A DNA stretch of 6,466 nucleotides, from the NCBI GenBank assembly GCA_013695395.1, contig JACDAP010000026.1:1-6466 (forward strand), read 5' to 3'. Origin of the DNA: Solirubrobacterales bacterium (GTDB taxonomy: Bacteria; Actinomycetota; Thermoleophilia; Solirubrobacterales; Solirubrobacteraceae). Positions 1 through 6,257 of the stretch are shown piece after piece. Every line of letters begins with the position of its first letter. Position 1 is the stretch's first letter. A program made the position numbers and the translations under genes. The notes under the pieces are model-generated. The model did not search any database. It saw only the letters and a list, made by a program, of their open reading frames with translations, and was not told the origin of the DNA.

Positions 1-902
1 TAGTCCAGTGTTCGGCCGGTGACGGCCTGGCACTTCGCGATCGCTTCGAGCATCGAGACGTTCGAGGCGCGACCGCCGCCGAGGTTGTAGACCGCCGCCG
101 CCGTGGGCGCCTTCGCGAACTCCCCGAAGGCACGCACGACATCGTAGGCGTGGATGTTGTCGCGGACTTGCTTGCCCTTGTAACCGAAGATCGTGTAAGG
201 CTGGCCCGTGACCGTGCACTTCATGAGATAGGCGAGAAACCCGTGCAACTGGGCGCCGGCGTGCTGTGGACCGGTCAGGCAGCCACCCCGGAAGCAGACG
301 GTCGGCATCCCGAAGTAGCGGCCGTACTCCTGCACAAGCACGTCGGCGGCGACCTTCGAGGCCCCGAAGATGCTGTGCGTGCTGTGGTCGATCGACATGC
401 TCGTCGGTATGCCGTCGAAGTACTCGTGCTCCTTCGGCAGCTCCCAGCGGGTTTCGGTCTCGATCAGCGGCAGCGCGTTCGGTCGGTCCCCGTAGACCTT
501 GTTCGTCGAGACGAACACGAACGGCGAGTCGGGACACGATGCTCGCGCCGCCTCGAGCAGGTTGAGGGTGCCGACCGCGTTGACCGCGAAGTCCGTGTGC
601 GGCTCCCGCGCAGCCCAGTCGTGCGACGGCTGCGCAGCACAATGCACGACGAGGTCCGGCCGCTCGCGCGCGAACAGGCTTGCCACCCCTTCGCGGTCAC
701 GGATGTCGAGCTCGAGCGAAGCGAAACTGTCGACGTTGGCTTCGAGCCGCTTCGAGTTTCCTCGGGTCGACGCTTCTTCCCCGAAGAAGTAGGCACGCAT
801 GTCGTTGTCGACCCCGATAACCCGGTAGCCCTGCTCAGCGAAGTGGTGGACGGCTTCGGAGCCGATCAGGCCTCCGGATCCTGTGATGATGGCGGTCGGC
901 AC
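1..902 (-). CDS. NAD-dependent sugar-nucleotide epimerase/dehydratase (CDP-paratose/tyvelose 2-epimerase-like), C-terminus cut off
   Basis: An extended short-chain dehydrogenase that should interconvert nucleotide-sugar isomers in the cytoplasm using bound NAD. Reading from a GTG start at 902, 300 residues are visible before the left edge; the family is usually about 340-350, so roughly 40-50 C-terminal residues are missing. The start is fixed by the Rossmann motif TGSGGLIGS at residues 7-15, which leaves no room for a later start; no upstream in-frame ATG or GTG was seen, nor a clear Shine-Dalgarno. VDND (31-34) places an acidic residue (D32) at the end of the second strand, favouring NAD over [12 protein letters not shown] (132-139) and the later [10 protein letters not shown] (245-254) resemble CDP-tyvelose epimerases. 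The usual YxxxK is FGASK at 179-183, with Phe for Tyr. It lies 40 nt downstream of the GT2 gene on the same strand, probably in one transcript. Codons are less G/C-ending than in the GT2 gene. The substrate cannot be told from sequence; other epimerases or dehydratases of the same superfamily are possible. Confidence 0.9.
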   Translation of the reverse strand, partial: MPTAIITGSGGLIGSEAVHHFAEQGYRVIGVDNDMRAYFFGEEASTRGNSKRLEANVDSFASLELDIRDREGVASLFARERPDLVVHCAAQPSHDWAAREPHTDFAVNAVGTLNLLEAARASCPDSPFVFVSTNKVYGDRPNALPLIETETRWELPKEHEYFDGIPTSMSIDHSTHSIFGASKVAADVLVQEYGRYFGMPTVCFRGGCLTGPQHAGAQLHGFLAYLMKCTVTGQPYTIFGYKGKQVRDNIHAYDVVRAFGEFAKAPTAAAVYNLGGGRASNVSMLEAIAKCQAVTGRTLD

Positions 903-942
903 CGGGCCAGGATGGCAGCTAGCGGTGACGGGGCCCGCGCGC

Positions 943-2115
943 TCAGCGCCGGCGCAGGCCGAGAATGCTGAGCAGGAAGCTCGAGAAGAACACCTGCACG
1001 CCCACGATCACCAGGGTCGCGGCGAAGACCGCCAAGCGCTCCTCGGAGAGCTGGCCGGCGTCATTCGCGATCCAGGTCCCGACGATCACCGCAGCGACGA
1101 CCAAGCCGACGAGCGCCACCGCGCCGCCCAGCACGAGCCCGTGCTCGAGGCGGAAGCGTGCGCGCATCCGGTCGAACCACGCGTCCTTCTCGCCCATGAA
1201 GTACGTGCCGTAGGCGTGCGCGCAGAGACCGAGGGCGACGATCTGCGTTCCGACGATCATCAGCAGCGCCCCGCCGATCATCGTGTGGATCTCCCACTCG
1301 CGGCCGAAGATGTCGATCTGCGAGAGCGAGATCGCGGCGATCAGCGTCCCGATGAACGCGAGGATCGCGCCCGGGAGCATGAACAGGTGGGTCGGCGAGT
1401 GGACGAGCAGGAAGCGCAGGTGGCGCCAGCCGTCACGGAAGGTCGAGAGCTTCGAGGTGCCGCCGCGGGGGTGGTAGTCGATCGGGAACTCGGCGACCGT
1501 GAGCTCCTCCTTGCCCGCCCGGATGACCATCTCGGAGGCGAACTCCATGCCGGTCGTGCGCAGGTCGAGGCGCGGGAGCACGTCGCGGCGCAGGGCGCGC
1601 ATGCCGCAATGGGCGTCACGGATGCCGGTCTTGAAGAAGAAGTTCAGCGTGCCGGAGAGCAGCGGGTTGCCGACGTACCGGTGCAGCCACGGCATGGCGC
1701 CCGGCTGGATGTTGTCCATGCGGTCGCCCATGACGAGCTCGGCGCCCTTGTCGAGCTCGGTGACGAAGCGGGGGATCTCGGCGAAGTCGTAGGTGAGGTC
1801 GGCGTCGCCCATGACGATGTACTTGCCGCGGGCGGCCGCGAAGCCCGCCAGGTAGGCGGAGCCGTAGCCGCGGCGGGTCTCGTGGACGACGCGCGCGCCC
1901 GCTTCGACGGCGATCTCGGCCGAGCGGTCCTCCGAGTTGTTGTCGGCGACGACCACCTCACCGGCGATGCCCTCGCGCTCCATGACCTCGAGGGCGGAAC
2001 GCACGCACGCCTCGATGTTCTCCTCCTCGTTGAGGCAGGGGATGACGACCGAGACCGTCAGGTGGTCGGGGTCGTGGCGGACGGCCGGGATGTTGGGACG
2101 CTCGAGTGTGCTCAT
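943..2115 (-). CDS. Family 2 glycosyltransferase, polyprenyl-phosphate glycosyltransferase (DPM/DPG synthase-like) with C-terminal membrane helices
   Basis: A 390-residue GT-A glycosyltransferase expected to act at the cytoplasmic face of the membrane, probably transferring a sugar from a nucleotide donor to polyprenyl phosphate or a lipid-linked glycan. The GT2 domain covers about residues 20-235: [13 protein letters not shown] opens the nucleotide-binding fold, ADNNSEDRS (57-65) follows, and GDAD (103-106) is the DxD metal/donor-binding motif. RDAHCGMRA (166-174) and RGGTSKL (217-223) match the dolichol-phosphate-sugar synthase-like subgroup. Four hydrophobic helices follow at about 243-263, 277-299, 327-349 and 361-386, ending in a basic RRR. 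ATG at 2115 is a good start because only about 20 residues precede the first strand; no strong Shine-Dalgarno is visible. It is transcribed divergently from the GT4 gene and is followed by the epimerase after 40 nt. Codon use is strongly G/C-ending. Family assignment is secure; donor and acceptor are unknown. Confidence 0.93.
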   Translation of the reverse strand: MSTLERPNIPAVRHDPDHLTVSVVIPCLNEEENIEACVRSALEVMEREGIAGEVVVADNNSEDRSAEIAVEAGARVVHETRRGYGSAYLAGFAAARGKYIVMGDADLTYDFAEIPRFVTELDKGAELVMGDRMDNIQPGAMPWLHRYVGNPLLSGTLNFFFKTGIRDAHCGMRALRRDVLPRLDLRTTGMEFASEMVIRAGKEELTVAEFPIDYHPRGGTSKLSTFRDGWRHLRFLLVHSPTHLFMLPGAILAFIGTLIAAISLSQIDIFGREWEIHTMIGGALLMIVGTQIVALGLCAHAYGTYFMGEKDAWFDRMRARFRLEHGLVLGGAVALVGLVVAAVIVGTWIANDAGQLSEERLAVFAATLVIVGVQVFFSSFLLSILGLRRR

Positions 2116-2228
2116 GGCGTGAGGTGTGCTTCGAGGAACCGAACCCCGGTCCCTGCCGGTGGTAACGCACCGGGGCGCTGGAGGTCGCGCGGTTTCGGCG
2201 ACCGATCCGTGTCAGGGTAGCTGCGCAC
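2116..2228. promoter_or_regulatory. Divergent intergenic region with nested inverted repeats
   Basis: This 113-nt gap separates the ATG codons of the divergent GT2 and GT4 genes, so promoters for both should lie here or overlap the coding starts. It holds a perfect 6-bp inverted repeat, CCGGTG at 2156-2161 and CACCGG at 2168-2173, around the 6-nt spacer gtaacg. A second, overlapping repeat pairs CCCCGGT at 2144-2150 with ACCGGGG at 2169-2175. The two are mutually exclusive as RNA hairpins, and the inner one has the shape of an operator for a dimeric regulator. I could not identify convincing -35/-10 boxes on either strand. Confidence 0.4.
2214..2217 (+). promoter_or_regulatory. Weak ribosome binding site of the GT4 gene
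   Basis: AGGG lies 11 nt before the ATG at 2229. The spacing is a little long, but it is the only purine-rich stretch close to the start. Confidence 0.35.
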
Positions 2229-3368
2229 ATGCGCGTCTGCCTGGCCTACGACTGCCTCTTCCCGTGGACCGTGGGAGGGCACGAGCGCTACATGCGCGAC
2301 CTCGCGGAGGCCGTGGCCGCGGCCGGGCACGAGGTGACCTTCGTGACACGCAACCAGTGGTCAGGAGACGACGCGCCGGACATCCCCGGCGTGCGGGTCG
2401 TCGCGGTCTCCCCCGGTGGCGCGCTCTACGGCGAGGACGGCAACCGGTTGATCGGACCGCCGCTGCGCTTCGGCCGCGGGTTCCTCGGCCACCTCCTGCG
2501 CCACCGCGGCGGGTACGACATCGTCCACGTCTGCTCGTTTCCCTACTTCTCGCTTCTGGCCGCCGGCGCGGTGGGGACGAGGCCGCTGTTCGTCGACTGG
2601 CCGGAGGTCTGGAGCGCCGGGTACTGGCGTGAGTACCTGGGCGGAACGAAGGGGGCCGTCGGGTGGCTGGTGCAGCGGCTGTGCGCGATGGTCCCACAGC
2701 ACGCGTTCGTCTTCTCCGACCTCCACGGCGACCGTCTTCGCGCCGAGGGGCTGCGCGGAAGGACCATCCGGCTCGAGGGGCTCTACGCAGGCCCGACGAC
2801 CCCGCACGAGGCGTCGCTCGAGCGTGCGCCGCTGGTCGTCTTCGCCGGGCGCCACATCCCCGAGAAGCGCGTGACCGCGATCCCGGAGGCGATCGCGATC
2901 GCGGCGCGGTCGATCCCGGGCCTTGAGGCGCTCATCCTCGGCGACGGCCCGCTGCGGGGAGAGGTGCTGGCGGCGATCGACGCCGCGGGCGTCTCCGATC
3001 GCGTCTCGGCGCCTGGGTTCGTCGACGCCGACGGCTTGCGGGCTGCGATCGGCTCGGCGGCTGCGCTGCTGCTCCCCTCGCAGCGGGAGGGCTACGGGAT
3101 GATCGTGATCGAGGCGGCGGCCAGCGGGACACCGTCCGTCGTCGCCCGAGGGCCGGACAACGCGGCGGTCGAGCGGATCACCCCGGGCGTCAACGGGGTG
3201 CTCGCCGCTTCCGACGACCCGGCCGACCTTGCCGCCGCGATCGTCGAGGCGGTGGAGGGCGGTGAGGAGCTCCGGGGCCGGACCGTCGCCTGGTTCGAGG
3301 CGAACGCCGAGCGGCTCAGCGTCGCCGAGAGCGCTCGCCGGGTCCTCGCGGCCTACGCTGCGGTCTGA
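2229..3368 (+). CDS. Family 4 glycosyltransferase (GT-B fold, retaining)
   Basis: A 379-residue GT4 enzyme, normal length for the family, which transfers a sugar from an activated donor with retention of configuration, typically during polysaccharide or glycolipid assembly at the membrane's inner face. The N-terminal Rossmann domain (about 1-185) has a Gly-rich acceptor loop, TVGGHERY at 14-21, and EVTFVTRN at 35-42. The C-terminal donor domain begins near 201 (PLVVFAGRHIPEKR), with the basic residues R208 and K213 that usually contact the donor phosphates. The signature E-x7-E is E287 and E295 within REGYGMIVIEAAASGTP. No signal peptide or membrane helix is seen, so association would be peripheral. 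It is the only plus-strand gene here, divergent from the GT2 gene and convergent with the methyltransferase gene 12 nt away. Specificity cannot be inferred. Confidence 0.94.
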   Translation: MRVCLAYDCLFPWTVGGHERYMRDLAEAVAAAGHEVTFVTRNQWSGDDAPDIPGVRVVAVSPGGALYGEDGNRLIGPPLRFGRGFLGHLLRHRGGYDIVHVCSFPYFSLLAAGAVGTRPLFVDWPEVWSAGYWREYLGGTKGAVGWLVQRLCAMVPQHAFVFSDLHGDRLRAEGLRGRTIRLEGLYAGPTTPHEASLERAPLVVFAGRHIPEKRVTAIPEAIAIAARSIPGLEALILGDGPLRGEVLAAIDAAGVSDRVSAPGFVDADGLRAAIGSAAALLLPSQREGYGMIVIEAAASGTPSVVARGPDNAAVERITPGVNGVLAASDDPADLAAAIVEAVEGGEELRGRTVAWFEANAERLSVAESARRVLAAYAAV

Positions 3369-3372
3369 TTGC

Positions 3373-3405
3373 GACCCGGGTCAGGCCGGTACGTACCGGT
3401 GGACC
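3373..3405. terminator. Candidate bidirectional terminator at the convergent GT4/methyltransferase junction
   Basis: Two perfect palindromes sit side by side: GACCCGGGTC at 3373-3382 and CCGGTACGTACCGG at 3386-3399. They can be combined into one hairpin in which GGTC (3379-3382) pairs with GACC (3402-3405), closing over an internal loop and the CCGGT/ACCGG inner stem. The site begins 4 nt after the GT4 stop codon and covers the last codons of the methyltransferase gene. There is no T tract, so terminator function is inferred from position and symmetry only. Confidence 0.3.
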
Positions 3406-4073
3406 AGGTAGGCGGAGTGCCTGCCGTCGATCCGGGTCATCACCCTCGAGACGCGCGGGGAGAACGGGTAGTAGCCGGAGGCTCCCCGCTCCTCGAGTCG
3501 CAGGCCGTGGTGCGCGGCGAGCGCGGCCATCGCCCGATGCGTGAACAAGCGCAGGTGCATCTGCCCGTAGGCCCCCGGCGTTCCTTCACCGAAGTTGGCC
3601 GGGTTGCCGGTGATGAGCTCGTCGCTGATGTGCATCGGCGGCGGCTGCCAACCGAGCGCCAGCGAGACCACGTTGTGCCACGAGGCCACGTTGTTCGTGG
3701 AGATCACCAGGTAGCCGCCCGGCGCGAGGATCCGGCGGATCTCGCGCAGGAACAGGTCGGTGTTGGCGAGGTGCTCGATGACCTGGTTGGAGTGGATGAC
3801 GTCGAAGGCGCCGTCGGGATACGGGAGCGCCTCGGCGAGGCTCCCCACGGTCGTCTCGATGCCTCGCTCGCGGGCCAGGGCGGCCGACTCCTCGAGCAGC
3901 TCGAGACCGTGCAGATCCTCGGTCCCGACCCGCTTGCCGAGCTCGGCGGTCCATGCGCCGTCCGCGCAGCCGAGATCCAGCAGGCGGGCGCCCTTCCGGG
4001 GCTGCAGCGCACGCAGGATCGCCGCCCGGTTCTCGATGTCCGCCGCTTCGTAGATGCGCTTGAGCCGGCTCAT
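3381..4073 (-). CDS. Class I SAM-dependent methyltransferase (Methyltransf_11/25-like)
   Basis: A 230-residue cytoplasmic methyltransferase with the seven-strand Rossmann fold. Motif I, LLDLGCADGAW (31-41), forms the SAM-binding loop; E58 in LHGLEL is the usual acidic residue contacting the SAM ribose; FDVIHSNQVIEHL (90-102) is motif II with the IEHL signature; LAPGGYLVIST (116-126) is motif III. The C-terminal part (about 130-230, with HISDELITGNPANF at 148-161) is the likely acceptor lid and resembles enzymes found in surface-glycan clusters, but the substrate (sugar, lipid or small molecule) is not evident. The ATG at 4073 is preceded by AGGG at 4084-4087 on the minus strand, 10 nt away. 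The start codon lies in the loop of a 5-bp inverted repeat, and a 13-bp hairpin ends 15 nt upstream. Transcription would come from its own promoter in the short spacer or from read-through of the secreted-protein gene. Confidence 0.9.
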   Translation of the reverse strand: MSRLKRIYEAADIENRAAILRALQPRKGARLLDLGCADGAWTAELGKRVGTEDLHGLELLEESAALARERGIETTVGSLAEALPYPDGAFDVIHSNQVIEHLANTDLFLREIRRILAPGGYLVISTNNVASWHNVVSLALGWQPPPMHISDELITGNPANFGEGTPGAYGQMHLRLFTHRAMAALAAHHGLRLEERGASGYYPFSPRVSRVMTRIDGRHSAYLVHRYVPA

Positions 4074-4088
4074 AGCCGAACGACCCTA

Positions 4089-4119
4089 GCCGCCGCAGGC
4101 CGTTATGGCCTGCGGCGGC
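4089..4119 (-). terminator. Perfect 13-bp hairpin between the secreted-protein gene and the methyltransferase gene
   Basis: GCCGCCGCAGGCC (4089-4101) and GGCCTGCGGCGGC (4107-4119) are exact reverse complements around the 5-nt loop gttat. The structure lies 21 nt after the stop codon of the secreted protein and 15 nt before the methyltransferase ATG, both on the minus strand. No T-run follows on either strand, as is common for actinobacterial hairpin terminators. It most likely ends the upstream transcript. Because it abuts the possible AGGG ribosome binding site at 4084-4087, it could also act as an attenuator or leader structure. Confidence 0.6.
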
Positions 4120-4140
4120 AGGGGTGCTTCGGTGGTGCGG

Positions 4141-6237
4141 CTAGTTGACGCGGACCTTCACCGTTCGGCTCTTCGCCGCCATGAACGGCCAGCTCCCGCC
4201 CGCACGGCTCACCACACGGAACGAGTAGGTGTACCGGACGTACGTGCGGGTGAACCGATATCCGACCTTGTACTCGCCACGCGAGTTGGTCATCGCGTGC
4301 TTCACGTCCCGCCAGCGACGGCCGACCTTGACCTGCAGCTCGACCGGGATCCCGCGCCCGACGTAGCCGCCGAGGACGCGTCCGCGGATGCGCGCTGTCT
4401 TCCCGTTCCGGACCCGCCGCGTGGTGGTCCGAGCCTGGATCGCGCCACGTACCCGCTGGGTGATCACGCGGCCGACGGCGCCGCAGCCCTCCTCGATCAG
4501 CTGCAGGGCGCGCGAGGGCCCGGGCGGTGCGGTGGTGCCGAACCGGCCGTCGGCCGTCGTCCGGACCGTCCCGACCGTCTTGCGTTGCACGCTGCCAGAG
4601 CGGACCACCGTCTGGACGATCTTGAGGACCTGCCCGACGCTCGGACGCCCGTCCGCTCCGACGAGACGGCCGGAGAGGCGAAGTCGGCTGCGGTTGTACG
4701 AACGCCGGATCGAGGCGACCGACCCGAAGAGCGTGAGGGACGAGTTCGTGCACTGCGGCACGGCTGCGACGGCGGCGCTTGCGGCGGCAGCGACGTTGCC
4801 GTTGGCCGAGTCGTTGCTTGTGCTGCTCGACTTCGTCGTGGTCGACGAGGTGGTTGCGTTGGTGGTCGTCGACGTGCTGGAGTCGTTCGCTCCGGCGGCG
4901 CCGTCGGCGCCGTTCGTCCCGTCTTGGCCCGCAGCCCCGCCGGTCCCGGTCCCCGTCGTCGGCGGTGCGGGCGCGGGCTCGGCGGGCTTCGACTCGACGA
5001 CAGCACCGTTCGCGAAGGGGCCTCCGGTGAGGGTTGAGGTGCGATCGGATGAGCCCCCGCCGTCGCGCCCGGTGACCCGACAGAGGACCTTGCGGCTCAC
5101 GTCCTGTCCGGTCAGGGCGTACACGGCCCCCGTGGCGCCGGGGATCTCCGTCAGGCCCGACCCGTCGGCGTTCGCTCGGATCCACTGGAAGGAGACGGTC
5201 GGCGACTGTCCTGCGACCGGCGCTGCGCAACTCAGGATCTCACCCTCCCGAGCGGTGCCGCGCACATCGACCTCGCCGACGGCCGGCGGGGTGTTGTCCA
5301 CCGTGATGCTCCAGGGCCCTTCGGTCGCCTTGTTCGATCCGGTCGCGTCGTAGACCTCGAGGCGCACCTGGTGGGCTCCGTCGGCGAGGGAGGCCGTGTC
5401 GAGATCGACCGTCCCGCCGCTCGAGAGCGGGCAGGGCGTCGGCGAGGCGAACCCGCCGAGCGCGTGACGGACGCACGAGGCGGACCCGGGGTCGACGGGC
5501 TGATCGACCACGACCGCCCCGTCGACCAGGAGCCGGTGTCGGTAAAGGCCGCTGCCGCCGTCCGTCGCGCTGTAGCTCAGAGACCGGACGCGCGAGGTAT
5601 CTGAAGACGACGTCAGCGTGCCGCTCGGCGCCCGGGCGAGCGCAGGGGCGGAGTTGTCGTTGAGCGTTATCCGGATGCGGCGGAGGCTGATGTGGCTGTC
5701 GCCGGCGGGGCAACGTCCTCCAGGGCCACCACCGCACTCAGTTGCGAACCGAACGGTTCCGGCCCCTCCGAGGCTGAGAGCCACTGAGCCAGTCAAACTG
5801 TCGCACCCGACTGGTGTCGAGCAGGTCTCGAGTACCGCACCGTCTGCCGAGATGACCGTCAGGGGCGATCCGAAAGGGCGGTCGCTTCCAGCGCGTGCGT
5901 CACGTAACGCGGACAGCGACTGAAGAGAGGTCCCCGTCGGAGCGCGGAAGCTCCATGCCGCATTCTCGCCGTAGCCGTGCTCATACGCAGGATCGAACGA
6001 GGTGCCGAGCCCACCACCGTTCGCGCACGCGTTGCCCACATAGACGTACGCCCCGGAAAAACTCGAGGTCCACCCCTCGACCCCAACGCTCGAGTTGTCG
6101 GGCCGCTGACAGCTGTCGACCTCATAGGTCGCAGCCCCTGCCGGTGCCGCGAGCCACAGGAGGGCTACCGCCAAGCTGGCCAGAAGGATGGTTCGCACCG
6201 CAAAGCGGCGGAAGGACGGACGTTCGGTGGTAAGCAC
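4141..6237 (-). CDS. Secreted multidomain Ig-like/beta-sandwich protein with collagen-like and Ser/Thr-rich linker
   Basis: A 698-residue exported protein of unknown function, probably structural or adhesive. A Sec signal peptide is clear: basic n-region (R10, R11, R15), hydrophobic core at about 17-31, and cleavage near AGAA-TYEV around residue 36. Residues 37-190 form a Cys-containing lectin-like module (C43, C71, C139, C145, C168, C176). Residues about 195-318 form an Ig-like module ending VDNTPPAV, with a likely C255-C269 disulfide and SLADGAHQVRLEVYD. Residues about 320-392 form another Ig-like module (C337 and C386 likely paired; FQWIRA at 350-355). A linker spans 410-480. Two C-terminal beta-sandwich modules follow: about 500-590 (LRLSGRLVGADGRP, TTADGRF; transthyretin/carboxypeptidase-regulatory-like) and about 600-698 (ARIRGRVLGGY, NSRGEYKVGYRF). 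No membrane anchor or LPXTG motif is seen. The GTG start at 6237 has GAGGA 5 nt upstream. N-terminal codons are less G/C-ending than usual here. Confidence 0.88.
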   Translation of the reverse strand: MLTTERPSFRRFAVRTILLASLAVALLWLAAPAGAATYEVDSCQRPDNSSVGVEGWTSSFSGAYVYVGNACANGGGLGTSFDPAYEHGYGENAAWSFRAPTGTSLQSLSALRDARAGSDRPFGSPLTVISADGAVLETCSTPVGCDSLTGSVALSLGGAGTVRFATECGGGPGGRCPAGDSHISLRRIRITLNDNSAPALARAPSGTLTSSSDTSRVRSLSYSATDGGSGLYRHRLLVDGAVVVDQPVDPGSASCVRHALGGFASPTPCPLSSGGTVDLDTASLADGAHQVRLEVYDATGSNKATEGPWSITVDNTPPAVGEVDVRGTAREGEILSCAAPVAGQSPTVSFQWIRANADGSGLTEIPGATGAVYALTGQDVSRKVLCRVTGRDGGGSSDRTSTLTGGPFANGAVVESKPAEPAPAPPTTGTGTGGAAGQDGTNGADGAAGANDSSTSTTTNATTSSTTTKSSSTSNDSANGNVAAAASAAVAAVPQCTNSSLTLFGSVASIRRSYNRSRLRLSGRLVGADGRPSVGQVLKIVQTVVRSGSVQRKTVGTVRTTADGRFGTTAPPGPSRALQLIEEGCGAVGRVITQRVRGAIQARTTTRRVRNGKTARIRGRVLGGYVGRGIPVELQVKVGRRWRDVKHAMTNSRGEYKVGYRFTRTYVRYTYSFRVVSRAGGSWPFMAAKSRTVKVRVN
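4798..4953 (-). repeat. Low-complexity linker: Gly-X-Y (collagen-like) and Ser/Thr/Asn-rich segment of the secreted protein
   Basis: Residues 434-451 of the secreted protein consist of six consecutive Gly-X-Y triplets (for example GQDGTNGADGAAG), and residues 452-480 are almost only Ser, Thr, Asn and Asp. The triplets contain no Pro, and six are too few for a stable triple helix alone, so this is probably a flexible or glycosylated spacer between the Ig-like half and the C-terminal modules. Confidence 0.65.
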
Positions 6238-6242
6238 GGGGT

Positions 6243-6247
6243 TCCTC
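6243..6247 (-). promoter_or_regulatory. Ribosome binding site that decides the GTG start at 6237
   Basis: On the minus strand GAGGA stands 5 nt before the GTG at 6237-6235. It is the best Shine-Dalgarno match among the starts in this window and supports the GTG start, which is also correctly placed before the signal peptide. Confidence 0.7.
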
Positions 6248-6257
6248 GTTGGGTTAG

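Noticed and set aside
150..971. 273-residue plus-strand open frame
   Set aside because: It is antisense to the epimerase, which shows clear SDR motifs in the minus frame; no recognisable features of its own.
2135..2161. GGAAC at 2135-2139 as an ECF sigma -35 box for the GT4 gene
   Set aside because: No matching CGTT-type -10 element occurs at the required 16-17 nt spacing, so the match is not better than chance.
883..2220. 445-residue open frame on the plus strand
   Set aside because: It is fully antisense to the GT2 gene, whose motifs are unambiguous; its product is Asp/Glu/Arg/Val-rich without domains, typical of the antisense frame of a high-GC gene.
3369..4148. 259-residue plus-strand open frame directly after the GT4 gene
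   Set aside because: It is antisense to the methyltransferase, which carries all SAM-binding motifs; composition is that of a shadow frame.
4103..5230. 375-residue minus-strand open frame inside the secreted-protein gene
   Set aside because: It is an out-of-frame reading of the secreted protein, with an Arg-rich composition and no signal or domain; the other frame has a signal peptide and Shine-Dalgarno.
4105..5353. Two long plus-strand open frames (4105-5037 and 4388-5353)
   Set aside because: Both are antisense to the secreted-protein gene, start without a ribosome binding site and have no recognisable domains.
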